DNA from: Podarcis raffonei
Taxonomy: Eukaryota; Chordata; Lepidosauria; Squamata; Lacertidae
Reading direction: 5' to 3'
Assembly: GCF_027172205.1 (NCBI RefSeq)
Contig: NC_070616.1
Location: forward strand, 15,614,001 to 15,678,000
Length of the DNA stretch: 64,000 bases
A model generated the notes under the pieces. That model saw only the letters and a program-made list of their open reading frames with translations, did not search any database and was not told the DNA's origin. Every line of letters begins with the position of its first letter. Position 1 is the first letter of the stretch. Shown in pieces: positions 45,501 through 57,544 of the stretch. A program made the position numbers and the translations under genes.

Positions 45501-48190
45501 TCTACCACTATATATCATTTTTTAAATAAAAAACACACAATCAAAGCAGTGTTCAACAATAAAACCATAAAAAGGTTAAAAACAGACAGCAGTCAACCAA
45601 TGAGGAAGGATGTATTTACAATTGCCTGCAAAGTATTGGCAGAATAGAATAGTTTCCAGCAAGTGTTTAAATGCCAGCACAGAAGGTGCCTGCTGAATCT
45701 CTAACAGCAGAGAGTTCCACAGGACACCAAAGGTTCGGTTTCTCGTTCTTGTCAAACAAGCGTCACCAACCCGGGGAATGGCCAGCGATGTTCCTGCAGA
45801 TAATCTCAGTGATCAAGTTGGGATGTGAGTGTTCAGGCAGTCCCTGGTCAGGAAGGGAATCTTCCGAAAGCAATTTGGAAGCCCCCATGTCACAACGGAA
45901 ACTACAATGCAATTTAAGGAGGGGGGTGGGAATACATCAAAACAAGGCAATTTATTCAGGACTAGCAACTTGCCCACCCCACTAGTTCTGTACACTAAAC
46001 AGACTTTTGCCAACCTGGTGTCCTCCAGAAGTTTGGAACTATGGCCAGATTCACCCCATACATTTAGTGGACTGTGATACCACTTTGAACAGTCATGGTT
46101 TCCCCCAAAGAATTCTGGGAAGTGTTGTTTGTTTAGGGTACTGAGAACAGTTAGGAGGCCCCTATTCCCCTCCCAGAGTGGTTTTACAATCCCTCTTCCC
46201 CAGGAAGGCTGCCAGGGGGTCAATCCCTAACAACTCCAGGTAGCAGGCTGGGAGAGATGCCTTTCTGAAATCCTGGAGGGCAGCTGCCCATCAGAGCAGA
46301 CAGCCTAGAAGTAGATGGACCAGCGAGTCCAACACTGTAAAGGCAGCTTGTATTCATCATTATCTTTTATTATTTGTATGCCAACCATCTGACTGAGTTG
46401 CCCCAGCCACTCTGGAGGCTCCCAACAAATTGAAACATCTGACACAGTAAAACATCAAACATTAAAAACCATGAGGACTAGGACCTTACCACAATGGTAG
46501 ATCACCTGTTGCTTTGCTGACTCGGACTAATGTTCCGTTTCCTAGAGCAGGATGGAGAAGGAAGGTGAAACCCCGATGGCACCTTGGGATTAAACCCTGC
46601 TTCGTGGGAGGGAAGAGTGAGGGCACTGGGGAAGGAGTGTCTGCGACTGAGGCTGCTTTTTTGCCTGGCAGGGGCCTGTATGGCCAAGTGGACCCCCGAG
46701 AATGCAGTGAGCAGGCTGCAAGCTGAGCTGGATGGCGTGGAGGCCAAGGTGGAGGTGAGTTGCCATGATGGGGGGCTAGTAGTGAGGGGAAACACCCGCA
46801 CTGAAGTGCATATGGCCGCTGGCCCCACAAAACTGTATTGTAGGGTTGTCAGGCCAAGTCCATCAGCTGGGGGCACCGGAGTCCAATAAGCCAAGTTTTC
46901 TGCTCAGCCTCATCCTCCCTGCTGAGTTCTGCAAGAGGAAGCTCCTTGGGTGTTTTTGCCACGGTGGGCAATTCCCTTTAACCCTGATGGCTGAGATCGC
47001 AGAACCATAGAACAGTGCAGAGATCGCAGCACAGATGGGTGTGTGTGAAGGTTTGCAAAAACACCCTCCCCTGCAGAGGTTTATCATTTATTTTTTAATT
47101 AAATTTGTATACCACCCTTGACCTGTTGATTTCAGGGCAGATTGCAAGCTAAAATTGCAATACAGTCGTACCTTGGATCCCAAACACCTTGAGAGTTGAA
47201 CGTTTTGGCTCCTGAACGCCACAAACCTGAAAGTGAGTGTTCCGGTTTGCAAACATTCTTTGGAACCCGAACGTCCAACAGGGCTTCTGTAGCTTCCGAT
47301 TGGCTGCAGGAGCCACACTTTGGTTTCTGAACGTTTTGGAAGTCGAACGGACTTCCAGAACGGATTCTGTTCAACTTCTGAGGTACCACTGTATTAGATT
47401 TGCGTTCATTGTCCTACCCACTTTTGCTCCTGGCTCCGCCCACCACTTGCACACCAAGGTTTCCAAGAAGGGAACGTGGCTCTGGGCTGAACAGGATTCA
47501 GGGTCCTTGACCTCTCTGTATACATTGGGCCCTGCAGGTTTCACTTTTCCCTCTTCGCTTTAATTTCATAAAGGGGTCCGAGGATCATCTAGTCCAACCC
47601 ACTTCAAGGAGCGGGTGAGAGGGGTGGAAAGCCCTTCAGAGGCTTGCTTGAATTCTCCCATTCCTTCCTCCCCCTGCCCTGTTTATTTCCAGGAGCAGAT
47701 GGAGCAGTTTCTCTGCTGGGACCTCCCCGTGGAGACCTTTGTGGAGTCTTTCCAGCACGCCCGAATGCTCTCCCACCTGCGCCGCACCCAGCTGGAGAAG
47801 CTGCAGAGTGCCCTCAAACTGGAGAAACTGGAGAAGGCCAAGGACAAGCCCAGCCCCGGCAGTGAGGAGCCGCCCGCCGTCTCCCCCGCCCTCCCAGTGC
47901 CAGCGCCGCCTCCGCCACCGCCTTCGGCCCAAGCCCCTCCTCCAGCGCCAAACGGGCCGCCCCCCAAGGTCTTCCAGCTGCGCTTGGCGCCAGCGTTCCT
48001 CATCCCCTCAGAGGCTGTGCTCCCCATCCCGGTGGGGACCGGCCCCCAAAAGTGCTGCCTGCCGGCCCTGGCCACCTCGCACCCTGCCGCTCCCTTCGTG
48101 AGCTCGCCCTTGAGCCTGATTGGACACATCCACCTGGCGCAGGCCCACCTGCCTCCCCAGCAGAAGAAGAAGGAGCCGCCACACCGGTAG
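39436..48190 (+). CDS. VPS37D: VPS37D, ESCRT-I subunit (four coding exons, 293 aa)
   Basis: VPS37D is one of four interchangeable VPS37 subunits of ESCRT-I, which with TSG101, VPS28 and MVB12/UBAP1 sorts ubiquitinated cargo into multivesicular bodies. Coding exons are 39436-39564, 43697-43868, 46672-46754 and 47693-48190. Phases (0, 1, 0) and GT/AG ends are consistent, summing to 882 nt including the stop. The product has a short N-terminus with LSTAQLRALMRDE, the Mod(r)-type helical core (LERIVKLSRK-FQNLQLERERRL, LASNYALAKQNLAL, LAIKYQELRELRE, LQAELDGVEAKVE), LRRTQLEKLQ, then a proline-rich tail ending EPPHR. Human VPS37D (251 aa) has the same motifs and also ends PEPPHR. The lizard tail is longer and more proline-rich. 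DNAJC30 lies 12 kb downstream, as expected from human 7q11.23. Confidence 0.95.
39565..41380. other. VPS37D intron 1, 5' part
   Basis: C-rich on the plus strand to about 41.3 kb and nearly repeat-free. Open frames here are products of the biased composition. Confidence 0.45.
41600..41975 (+). repeat. CR1 LINE 3' fragment in VPS37D intron 1
   Basis: Sense CR1: GAAAGTGAATGTTCGGAGG, CTACGGAACTCACTTCCAC, AATTAGACAAATTCATGGAG, GGCCTGATCCAGGCCTCC. Confidence 0.8.
43232..43367. mobile_element. Palindromic hAT MITE (136 bp) in VPS37D intron 1
   Basis: Long inverted arms: CAGGCACCCCCAAACTTGG at the left, CCAAGTTTGGGGGTGCCTG at the right, continuing through CCCTCCAG and GGGACTACA almost to the centre. 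The exact 8-bp duplication GACAAGAC is at 43224-43231 and 43368-43375. Transcribed with the intron it would fold into a hairpin of about 60 bp. Confidence 0.88.
43515..43680 (-). repeat. CR1 fragment abutting VPS37D exon 2
   Basis: Antisense CR1 (CAACCGTGGAGGCAGAGC, GGAGGGAGTTCCACAGTTTAAC) ends within about 20 nt of the exon 2 acceptor at 43696. The AGTTTAAC near 43669-43676 could serve as the branch site. Confidence 0.8.
43697..43868 (+). CDS. VPS37D: VPS37D coding exon 2
   Basis: The acceptor is GTCTATTGCAG|TTCCAG and the donor CTGG|GTGAGC; 172 nt, phase 0 to 1. It encodes FQNLQLERERRLASNYALAK..., the best conserved part of the helical Mod(r) core. A CR1 fragment ends only about 20 nt upstream of the exon. 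Confidence 0.95.
46672..46754 (+). CDS. VPS37D: VPS37D coding exon 3
   Basis: The acceptor is TTGCCTGGCAG|GGGCC and the donor GTGGAG|GTGAGT; 83 nt, phase 1 to 0. It encodes ACMAKWTPENAVSRLQAELD..., matching human MHRWSPHCALGWLQAELEE. Confidence 0.93.
47163..47391 (+). mobile_element. Tigger/pogo-like MITE in VPS37D intron 3
   Basis: TA-CAGTCGTACCTTGGATCC ... TTCTGAGGTACCACTG-TA. It lies 302 nt upstream of the VPS37D terminal exon. Confidence 0.8.
47693..48190 (+). CDS. VPS37D: VPS37D terminal coding exon with proline-rich tail
   Basis: The acceptor is GTTTATTTCCAG|GAGCAG. The exon encodes 165 residues to TAG at 48188-48190: EQMEQFLCWDLPVETFVESF, then HLRRTQLEKLQSALK, then a long Pro/Ala-rich disordered tail ending KKKEPPHR. 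Proline-rich VPS37 tails bind partner proteins in other paralogs. For the D form this is only an analogy. Confidence 0.95.
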   Translation, partial: EQMEQFLCWDLPVETFVESFQHARMLSHLRRTQLEKLQSALKLEKLEKAKDKPSPGSEEPPAVSPALPVPAPPPPPPSAQAPPPAPNGPPPKVFQLRLAPAFLIPSEAVLPIPVGTGPQKCCLPALATSHPAAPFVSSPLSLIGHIHLAQAHLPPQQKKKEPPHR

Positions 48191-50830
48191 CCGACCGCAG
48201 CTGACGGACCGTTTTTACCGGAGCCTCCGTCGCGAGACGAGACGGGCCAGGGTCCGGGGCGCGGCGCCGCCAGAACCCCCCCGACCTGCCGACCGCTCTG
48301 CCTGCCCAGACTTGCCCGGAGCTGGGGCGTTGGGGTGGGGCAGGACTATGGCAGCTACAGGGGGGTGTCCTATATGATTTAGACGCTCGGCGCTGTCTCT
48401 GTCTCCCATCTCTTGGGGCTGCCTGGCCGGCTGGGGCTATCAAACGTTATTGTAAGTATAGGTGCCGGAGGGCCGGGGAGGGGGGCTGCCCTCCCCCATC
48501 ATTTAGAAATAAGGGAAAGTCTATATTTAGCTCCACCCCTCTCCTTTTTTGTGGGGGGGACCCTATGACCATTCTGCACCCATTCGACGCCAGAAAGAGC
48601 ATAGGAGCCAACTCTCAGGGGCCGAGGTCCCTTCGTCGTCGTCGTCCCCATAAAATATTTGAGGGGGCCCCCCAAAGTTGATAGGCATTGCCATTTAAAT
48701 GGTGTGCGTGTGCCGCGTCTTGTGATCGATTATGCGGGGCGGGGTTTACCTGAGCCCCCCGATATTTTATTCCATTTGGCACCCCTGAGAGAGAGAGAGG
48801 CTTGCAGGCTGCCCCCCATCCTGCTTTGAGGCGGCTGACTCTGGGTGGGAACGCCTGTTCTCCAGACCCAGCCCACAAACTGAACTTCCCCTATATAGCA
48901 CAAGTGTCTCCATTTTGGAAGCCAGAGGGAAAGACCAAGAAAAGGGGTAGAGTAGAGCACATTTGGGATGGGGGTGTGGGGTGAAGGGAGTTGGGCACAG
49001 GCAGATATTCTGTTGGCGGGGTGTGTTGTTTTTTTGAGCCAGAAGCTGAATTCTCCTTCTCCCCCTCGCCTCCTCAACAATTTGTATGTTGGGAGTGAGG
49101 TGGGGGGGTGGCTTCTGAGGTAGAACTGGGAGGGCTACTTTGGGGGGTTGGGGGGCAAGGGCTGAGGTTGCGAAGCACAGGGTAGGACATGAAGCCCAAA
49201 GTTAGGCCACGGCTAGAGGATGGGTTTGTGGAACCAGCACACACGGATTCAACAGGGTATGGGGTGTGGGGCTCAGCCAGGGTCTGGGGTGGGGGGGCGG
49301 GGTGGAATTTGTCTTTCCGGAAGACGTAGGGCTGAGCGACACACACACACACACACACACACAAAACTGGGGCGGGGTGGGCCAGGTGAGGATGTATTTT
49401 TGAGCCGTTTTAACTTGAATGTGCTTGCAAAAATTTGAATTGTCAGGATCGGGGGGAGGCTGCAGCGAGAAGGAGGATTGAACCGGAAAACTTATTTGTG
49501 TTTTTTTTAAAAAAATTAATAATCCAGAGAGTCTCAAGTGCTCCCTCATGGAAGAGGTGGTTTCTGTGTCTCTGAATGAGTCACTGGCCCGGTTTTCTTC
49601 TCTTATTCAGCCTCCTCAGGAGCTGGTACAAGTGAGTCATTCAGTCATTGCTGAGGGAACTAGAAAGCAGTATTCTGACCTGCCAGCAGATGAGGCTGCC
49701 TGCCGCTTCTCTGCATGAGCAATTTGTATGAAGTGTCTTGAAAAAGTTTTTTAAAAGAGCGAAACAAATCTTGAAATTTGGGTTCCACTGTCAAAAGGTC
49801 CTCACCTTTTGTTGATGGGCGGTGAGATTTCAGCTCTTGCAGATGGGGCATGCCCTGTCGTCTGGAGACAGACAGCTGGGATGGGTAAGGATGAGTGCAG
49901 CTATCGCTCCTCTGACTGTAGAAAGAGCGTTTGGGGTGTCCCTGAGTGAGCTGGTGAGAAAGGTATGGCTGTGGGAGATGACTGTGGGGAGCGTGCTCAG
50001 CAGGGGACAGCTTCTCCCCTCTTCCATGGGGCATGACGTCCCTGTGACTGATCCCACTTTGGGAGAGGAGGACGGCAGCGCCCTCCACCTCTGGCTGGTT
50101 GCTGGGGTGATTGTGTAGCAGGAGGGATTGTGTACCAGGGCAGCTCCTCCAATCCAGTGCTGAGAAACCAGCCCCTGATGTAGGGAGCCAGGAGGTCTGG
50201 GACAGTGAGAGGAAGAAAGCAGCTGTCAGCTGAGCTGGAAGCCTGGAGGAACCTTCTTTATTTGCTTGAACCCAGGCAGGAGCATGGCACAGCAGCTATG
50301 ATGAAGGGAATGCACTCTGCATACACTCAGAGGCACTGCCAGCATTCCACAGGTCCCAGAGCTGAAAGCACATCCAGTTGCTTTGCCTTGCTAGATTACT
50401 CCGGTTCAAATGAACCCCTGGCCAGCCTAGTCTTCCTTCTACACTGTGTGATCCCTGGCCCCACCCCACTGCTGCAGCCGCCAGGTTCTCCAATCACAGA
50501 GTCATTACAACCACCTATTTTCCCTCTGCAAGGAACGGCTGCAAAATCCAGTTCCTGGAGGAGAAAATGTAAAGGATTGGGCACTGAGGGGTTGTGATTC
50601 AGGACCATCTGAAACCCCCACCCTAGAGGGCATATTCCTGGGAGCTGAAATGAAATGCCGATTTAATTTTCATAAAATTTATCCTCCGCTTGATTGTAAG
50701 AAAAACCTTGAAGTGGTTTACAGTGTTTGATGAGGTCTGAATCCCAAATGTCAAGCTTGGTGGAATTTGGCAGAAGCAAAGTCAGTTTGCAAAAATAAGG
50801 AGGGGGGGGGGACTGAATTATTGGTAGGAA
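48191..50830 (+). other. Probable VPS37D 3' UTR and downstream DNA
   Basis: The stretch after the VPS37D stop is GC-rich and almost free of interspersed repeats to about 50.8 kb, apart from an (AC)n at 49339-49363. No strong AATAAA is seen in the first 4 kb; the first is at 52582-52587 in an AT-rich context. Possible 3' UTR lengths therefore range from a short form using a variant signal (for example ATAAAATATTT near 48651) to one of about 4.4 kb. Confidence 0.4.
49339..49363 (+). repeat. (AC)n microsatellite
   Basis: Twelve AC units in the region downstream of VPS37D. Confidence 0.95.
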
Positions 50831-51054
50831 ATGGAATCATAGAATGGAAGAGTTGGAAGGCACCAGAATAGGGAGGCTGTAGCCCTCCAGACGGAGCCAG
50901 ACGCCGGCTCCCATCATCATCATCCCTGACTACTGGTCATGCTGGCTGCTAGATGCTAATCTAGGGGGCACCGGGTTGACAGGCTTATATCATGGCACTC
51001 CAGAGGGCCCCCCTCCCTGGCTTTGCAGTAGTTATGGTGGCCCCTGATCTTGAA

Positions 51055-51425
51055 TGCTGGAATTGTCAGGACTGATAAAAGAAAGTCCTTTTCTTGTGCA
51101 GTGCAAGGTTGAACTGTGGAACTCCCTGCTGCAGGAGGCAGTGATGGCCAGCAGCCTAGATGGCTTTAAAAGAGCATTAGACAAATTCGTGGAGGAGGAG
51201 GAGAACCATTGATGACTGCTAGCCATTATGGCTAGTTAGGGCTTCCACAGTTAGAGGGCCAGGAATGCTTCTAAATACCTATTACTGGAAATCCCAGCAG
51301 GGAAGAGGCTCCCAGGTCCTGCTTGCAGGTATTCCATAGGCATCTAGTTGGCCCCTCTAAAATCAAAGGCTGCTGGGATAGAAGGGCCAATGGCCTGATC
51401 CAGCAGCCTCTTCTTAGGTCCCTGT
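51055..51425 (+). repeat. CR1 LINE 3' fragment downstream of VPS37D
   Basis: Sense CR1: TGAACTGTGGAACTCCCTGC, GGCTTTAAAAGAGCATTAGA, GGCCTGATCCAGCAGCCTC. Confidence 0.82.
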
Positions 51426-52581
51426 GTTGTTAGACTTCATCTCCCTTCATCCCTGGCCAATGGCTATGCTGTCTAGGCCTGGTGGGAGCCTAACAACACC
51501 CAGAGGAAGGCCACAGATGTTCGCCCTCCACCCTGGTTTTATAGGCTGGCTCTCTGAAACCTGCTAGTCCAAGAGCCCTGCTGGATCAGGCTGAAAGTCC
51601 ATAGTGTTCAGCGTTCTGTTTCCACTTGCAGCCAATCAGATGCCTTTGGGAGGCCCACAACAGAATTCCCCATTGGTCATTTCCAATGGGACAACTGCAT
51701 CTCAGAGGCAGACTACTCCTGAACCTGAAAAGTCTCTTCAGCTGTTGCGACGGATGGCTGACGATATACCTCTCCATCCATGAATCTGCCCAAACTCCAT
51801 GTTTTCACTGGGGTGTCACTTTAGAATATCCGGGGGGTGGGGGGCGGGATGGCTCCATTTGCAGAGGAAATCTGACATTCCAAAATTTGTCTGAAACCTT
51901 CTAAGTTGTCTCAGCTCCCAAGGAAGGAGAGGAGGAAAGGGGGGGGCATTGGGCAATTATATTTTAATTCATTTAAATGCATGCAAATGTAACGCGGCTG
52001 GTTTTCTAGCATCGATACAGAACAGTTTTCCTATTTGATGGCTAGGTTAAAAAAAAAATACAACCACCTGGGTTGAGCTTTGAAAGAGCCCCACATCCTG
52101 GTTTTGGGGGGGTAGGTGGGTGATAATTTCCACCTATATCCAGAAACAAACCCCACCCCCCAAAAAAAGACCTCACTTTCCTGAGAAAGCCTAGTGGCCT
52201 CGTTCTTGGAACATAATTTTGCTGATTTGATTTTTTTCTGCAAGATTTGAGAAACTGGGGGTGGGGGAAGGGAGGAAGGGGCAGTTTCCTGGGGTTCTCC
52301 CTGTCTCCGAAACATCAACTGAACTTTCTTGACACTCTCCCCACCCCCACCCCATTACAAGCCAGAACCTCTCTCTTTCAGGATCCACTGCAAAACTTTC
52401 CATGTGTGTCAGGGGTTGGGTGGGTGGGTGGGGGTCTTTAAATATTCCCACGGTCTCAATCCGATTCCGGGCAGCTTCAAGGTAGACCCCATGCTGTCTT
52501 TGTGGACGTTTTCTTTTCCATGTAATGTTTTTGGAAAAATAAGTGTGGAAACAAGTATATAAATATAAATATATTCTTTGG

Positions 52582-52587
52582 AATAAA
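52582..52587 (+). terminator. Candidate distal poly(A) signal of VPS37D
   Basis: AATAAA lies in an AT-rich context (TATTCTTTGGAATAAATCG). It is the first canonical hexamer I see downstream of the VPS37D stop. The link to VPS37D is an inference. Confidence 0.3.
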
Positions 52588-53039
52588 TCGAAGGAATACA
52601 TTTCTGCCAGCGGCGTTTTCAACTGCAGGGGTCATCTGCATTCTAGAGACATTGAAGTATGTGGGCGGGTGGGAGACCAGCATCATGGTAGAAACAATGA
52701 GATTTTCATAGAACTGTCAAGTTGGAAGGGACCCAAGGGTCATCTAGTCCAACCCTTCAGTGCAATTTGTTTTCCAGTTTGCAGATGAAAATTTGGAGGT
52801 TGTGCCCATTAAGTCATAATCCCCTGTGGTCTCCAAAAGTAGCCACAGTGGCAACGCATAGTTGCCTATTTAAGCTCATGCCTATCTCTTAAATCGATGG
52901 CCGCAGACCTGCTAACAATGGCAGTCATTGCAATGTGCTGGGCGTGTTGGTTGCTAAGCATGCATATAGGTCTGAGAACAGGCTGAAGATTGGAGGACTG
53001 GCTGCTGATGTCACAAGTGCACTAAGGGCTACTTGGTAC

Positions 53040-53480
53040 AGAATCTTATGAGGAACAATTGAGGGAGTTGGGGAAAGTTAACCTGGAGAAGACCAAGAGG
53101 TGATATGAAAGCCGTCTTCAGCTATCTTAAAGGGGGTCACATGGAAAACAACAACACTGAACACCAGTTGTATTTGTTGGCTTGATTTCTGTTCTGGATA
53201 TGAGACAAGTAGGTGATCTGCTGAGACCACAAGCTGAACATGAGTCAACAGTGTGATGCAGCAGCAAAAAAAGCTAATGTAATTCTAGGCTGTATCAACA
53301 GAAATCTAGAGTTCAGATCAAGGGAAATGATAGTCCCACTCTGTTCTGCCTTGGTTAGACCCCACCTGGTGTCCTGTGTCCAGTTCTGGAAGGTGTGCAG
53401 AGCAGGGCAACCAAGTTGGTAAAGTTGGTAATACAATTATAGAGTTGGAAGGAACCCTAAAAGGGCATACAGTATACTGG
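53040..53480 (+). repeat. CR1 LINE including the end of ORF2
   Basis: 53225-53420 encodes the CR1 ORF2 C-terminus ([35 protein letters not shown]). 53040-53150 resembles the following UTR (CTTATGAGGAACAATTGAGG), so two CR1 pieces are juxtaposed out of order, probably from separate insertions. Confidence 0.8.
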
Positions 53481-54774
53481 AACCAGGAAGTCCTATTGAT
53501 GCCCCATAGATCTGTGAGGAAAACTGGGAGAGCGGACCCTCTGGAAGTTAAGACGCTGATTGACTATGGCAGGGTACGTGTGTCTCACAGGCCCTGTGCT
53601 TTGCAACACAGCAAGCTTCCCTATAAGCAAAGTTTTAACAATTCAGACAAATGTTTAAAAGGATATTTGTTTTATTTACTTATAAAAATATTTGTATACC
53701 GTAAAAATATAGCAAAGCAGGTTACAGCAATAAAAACATAAAAGCAGATAGGAAAAGCATAACAAGTGAAAAACAAAAAAGCTAAAAACAAGCATCAGTA
53801 AATCATTGTGGAAAGATATATTCTTAATAGCCTGCATTGGCTTGGTGGAATAAAAAAGTTAACAACAGGTTGGCCTGCTGAGTATGTAGTGGCAGAGAGT
53901 TCCATGGGTCTTGGCTGGGTCTTGGCTTCTCATTGTCATACGACCTCACCAACTCTGGAAATGATCAACAGCACTCCTTCAGATGTTCTCACTGATCGAG
54001 CTGGGATATCTTAAGGGATTAGGTGATCCCCAAGGTACCCTGGACTTAATTGTCCAGGGATTTGTAAATTAATACAATATTCGAGGCTCAGTGTGAGCAA
54101 CCCAGGGCAGGAGGTGCTTGGGGCGACCCTAACAACACCCCTGTGAGGCAGGAAGCCCATACACCCTCTAGAGAGGGGCTGGTTCCCTGCTGTATTAAGC
54201 TCCAACGGATTGCGCCCAGGCCTTGACAAATTAGCATGGCTTGGGCCACAGGCCCGGCACTCTCCAGCGTAGACAGTAACAGAACATTCAATCACAACAG
54301 AAATTCGCATCACCAACGGCTCCTGCAAATATAGCAGGAACAGCCGGCTGGCAGGGTGAGCGTTTGCCTCGGCACAACACAGCCATGTTTGCTGTTTCGG
54401 GGGAAGCACCAGACAAAATATTGGCGAGGCTCTCCCCAGTCAGACAAGCAGTGGCTGCTTCTTGGAAAGACAGAATGTTTTAAAAGATGCCCCCCCCCCC
54501 AAAAAAAAACACCCATGAAATGTGTGTTTAATTAACAACGAAACCTCCAGAAGATATTAAGAGCAGAAACCAGGCATCAATCAAGAAACACAAATAAGGA
54601 ATTAAAGAGCAAAATAATTCAACACAATAAATACGGACTAACATTCAGTAATATATTTTTACATCACACGAGGGCAGGGAGAGAAATGTTCGACAAGGGT
54701 ATGGCCTCTGAAGAATAAAAGGATCTTTGTTGCAGACTCCTGTTCAGGTCTACTCTCAAGTGAGGGAGTAACTT

Positions 54775-54965
54775 CGTTCAGTGAGGAAATGTACAGTACT
54801 GCTATATTCTGTCTTGGTCAGATTCCTTTGCTCAGTTCTGGGCACCCCAGTTTAAGAAGGATATTGAGAAGCTGGGAGGTTTGCAGAGAAGGGTGACCAG
54901 GGTGATAAAGGGCCTGGAAACCAAGCCTTCTGAGGAATGGTTGAGGGAATTGGGTATGTTTAGCA
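54775..54965 (+). repeat. CR1 LINE fragment
   Basis: TTGCTCAGTTCTGGGCACCC, GAGAAGGGTGACCAGGGTGA and AGCCTTCTGAGGAATGG are sense CR1. Confidence 0.75.
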
Positions 54966-54999
54966 TGCCGTTCATATATGTATGTATGAGGTGTTAGCA

Positions 55000-55649
55000 C
55001 AAGGGTACACCATGCTCCTTCTAGGGTAGTTTCTCCACCTTTGGCCGCTGCTTTGCACTTAGCTCTCACCTGTGGCTCATATAAGCTGTCAGCCTGAAAC
55101 ATTGGCCATACCTCAGGAACAGCTTCAATTGGCCAGCTAAACCAGGTGAGGGTAGCCGATAGGTCTCAAACCCTCAATGAGTTAGGGACTTCCTTTGCAT
55201 GTGAAGACAGGTTCTGGTGGACTGAACAGACAAAACCAATAGTGGGTCCAAACTGTCATGAAGGCAGTTTTGGGACTTGTCAACCTGGGAAGGTAGCCCA
55301 TCTAGGAGAAGGAAGACTGATCCTAAACTTCTGCTTCCTTATGGGATATCTGGGAGAAGAAAAGGCTAAGGTGTAAACCCTCCACAAATCCGGAGTGAAG
55401 TCCCTAAGATGGTTGGATGGTGCCTTGTACTCCTCTTTCTGCCAAGCTGGTGCCAAATGTCTTGCTCTGCTTTCTTTTGGACCATATCAGCGAGGCCAAG
55501 AGGGGAGATTCTTGTCATCTAGGCAGCCCAGGACCTCCATATACACTGCCCAGACTTGTGCCCTGGGGAGGTCACTTTGGTGCTGCTAATGCAGCAGTGA
55601 CTTCACCCCTGGAAGCACACTCCCTTGTCTCTCAAGACAGGATGCTAAT

Positions 55650-55698
<49 letters not shown>

Positions 55699-57100
55699 CA
55701 AGAGGAAGAGTTGCTGGGTAGCTCACTTTCCTTTTCACAAACTTAAAAAAAAAATCCGTGGAGAAAATGGTAGGGGGAGCTTGAATGTCACCACTCATAA
55801 TTAAATACTCTGTTTCTATTGAAAATAGTTCTATGTGTGTTTGTGTATGCACACATTAAGGCTGTGGTTGTGATTTGGAGTAACCCTGAATAATGCTGAT
55901 TTGGGTGCACAAACTCTGTTCCCCTTCATTCAGGCTAATGCAGCTCTGTGTGGAACCAGGGACAGAGTGGAGTTTCAGCCTTGCCTTGAGCTCCTGGTGG
56001 CTCCCTCATCAGAAATCAAGCATTGCTTGCTGGAATCATAGCTGGAGAACTAAGTTGGCTGGATCCTGTCCCGTCCCCCCCACTCCCACCCCCAAGCCTT
56101 CAGGGACAGGTTATTATGCTCATGAACTAGCTGCTAAGTAACCGCTGATGGGGAGGAGGGGGGTCCTCTTAGCCCCCCCAGCTGCTTAGGTTAATAGGAA
56201 ATCAAACGCTTTCCCAGAGAGGGGGGGAACTGGAAGGTGGGGGGAGAGAGATCTGCTTCCCATTTGCCAGTGGGTAACCCCTGGTTACAGGCAGCAGAGT
56301 CGCTGTCTCTAGGATGCCAGCCGGGCCCTGCGATTGGTGGAGAGGACCAGCCAGGCTCTCCTGCTCGCTGATGGGCCGCCCGTTGCCCTGGCAACAGCAG
56401 CATCCAGCTCCTCCTGTGTGTGAGAGAGGGATGTCTTGCTGTTCTGCAAACCTCTCCAAAGAGCCCTAGCAACTGCGATGTGCTTTCACCCGACAGTCAG
56501 GATCGTGTGGGGTGTGTCGCAGAGGACCCCCCACCCCGGGCTGAAATAAGCAGCACATGCAACAAGGAGTATATACCCACTCCCTTTCTGCAGGTTCTGT
56601 GGCATGGCTGGGGGGCCTGTGGGGGGCTTCCAGGTGCTTTTATTTGGTTATTTACTATATATATATTCTAAGGAGCTATGTACATGGTGCTCCCACACAC
56701 ATGCTGCATTTTATCTTCAGCACAACCCTACAAGGTAGGCCAGGCAGGAGAGGGCAAGAGGGGGAAAGGGAGAGAGACAGGCTGAAGGTCACCTAGTGAA
56801 CTACATAGCTGAAGGTGGATGGGATTTAAACCTGGGTCTCCCTGGTTCTACATGCTAAGTCAATATCCTTCAACTTGCATGGTCCTTGGGATGTTGTGGA
56901 CTCCCAGCTCCCTTTGCCATCCCATGCTGCCTGGGGCTCATGCGAGTTGTATCCAACAGTCATGAACAGGCTGGCAGCCCAATCACATTTTTCTTCTTTA
57001 ATTTGTGGGCTAGCTTTTGTGAACTTGGGGGAGAAGAGGTCCAAAGCACTGAGGAAACCCAGTCCTGGGACTTCAGGCTTCACACTTGAAAATCAAGCTG
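55000..57100. other. Intergenic DNA between VPS37D and DNAJC30
   Basis: 55140-55590 looks like an old interspersed repeat of unknown family. 55900-56650 is repeat-poor. No gene is recognised. Confidence 0.4.
55650..55699 (+). repeat. (GATA)n microsatellite
   Basis: About twelve tandem GATA units, uninterrupted. Confidence 0.95.
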
Positions 57101-57104
57101 AAAC

Positions 57105-57540
57105 CAAAGAATTGTAGGATTGGAAAGGACCCCAATAGTCATCTAGTCCAACCCCCTGCACTGCAGGAAACACAGCGAAAGAATCCCTGAAATATGCCCA
57201 TCCAACCTGTTTAAAAACCTCCAATGAAGGAGATTACACCACCTTCCAAGGGAGACTGTTCCACTGTCAAACAGCTCTTACCACCAGAGGGTTCTTCCTA
57301 AGGTTTCATCAGAATTTCCTTTCCTGTTATTTGAACCCATTGGTTTGGGTCATCCCCTCTGGATCAGCAGAAAGCAGCTTGCTCCATCTTCCTCAAGCCT
57401 TCTCTTCTCCAGGCTAAGCATGCCCAACTCACTCAACTGTTCCTCGTAAGGCTTTATTTCCAGACCCCTTATTCCTGCATTACAGGGGTTTGGACTAGAT
57501 TACCCTTTCCAACTTTACAATATTATCATCTTGCTTGCCC
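57105..57540 (-). repeat. CR1 LINE 3' end
   Basis: Antisense CR1 from the terminus (AATTGTAGGATTGGAAAGG, CATCTAGTCCAACCCCCTGC) to CTTCTCTTCTCCAGGCTAAG, with a small second terminus piece at 57470-57530. Confidence 0.82.
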
Positions 57541-57544
57541 TCCT

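Noticed and set aside
53240-53422. Small protein [14 protein letters not shown]...
   Set aside because: It is the C-terminal end of CR1 ORF2 and not a host gene.
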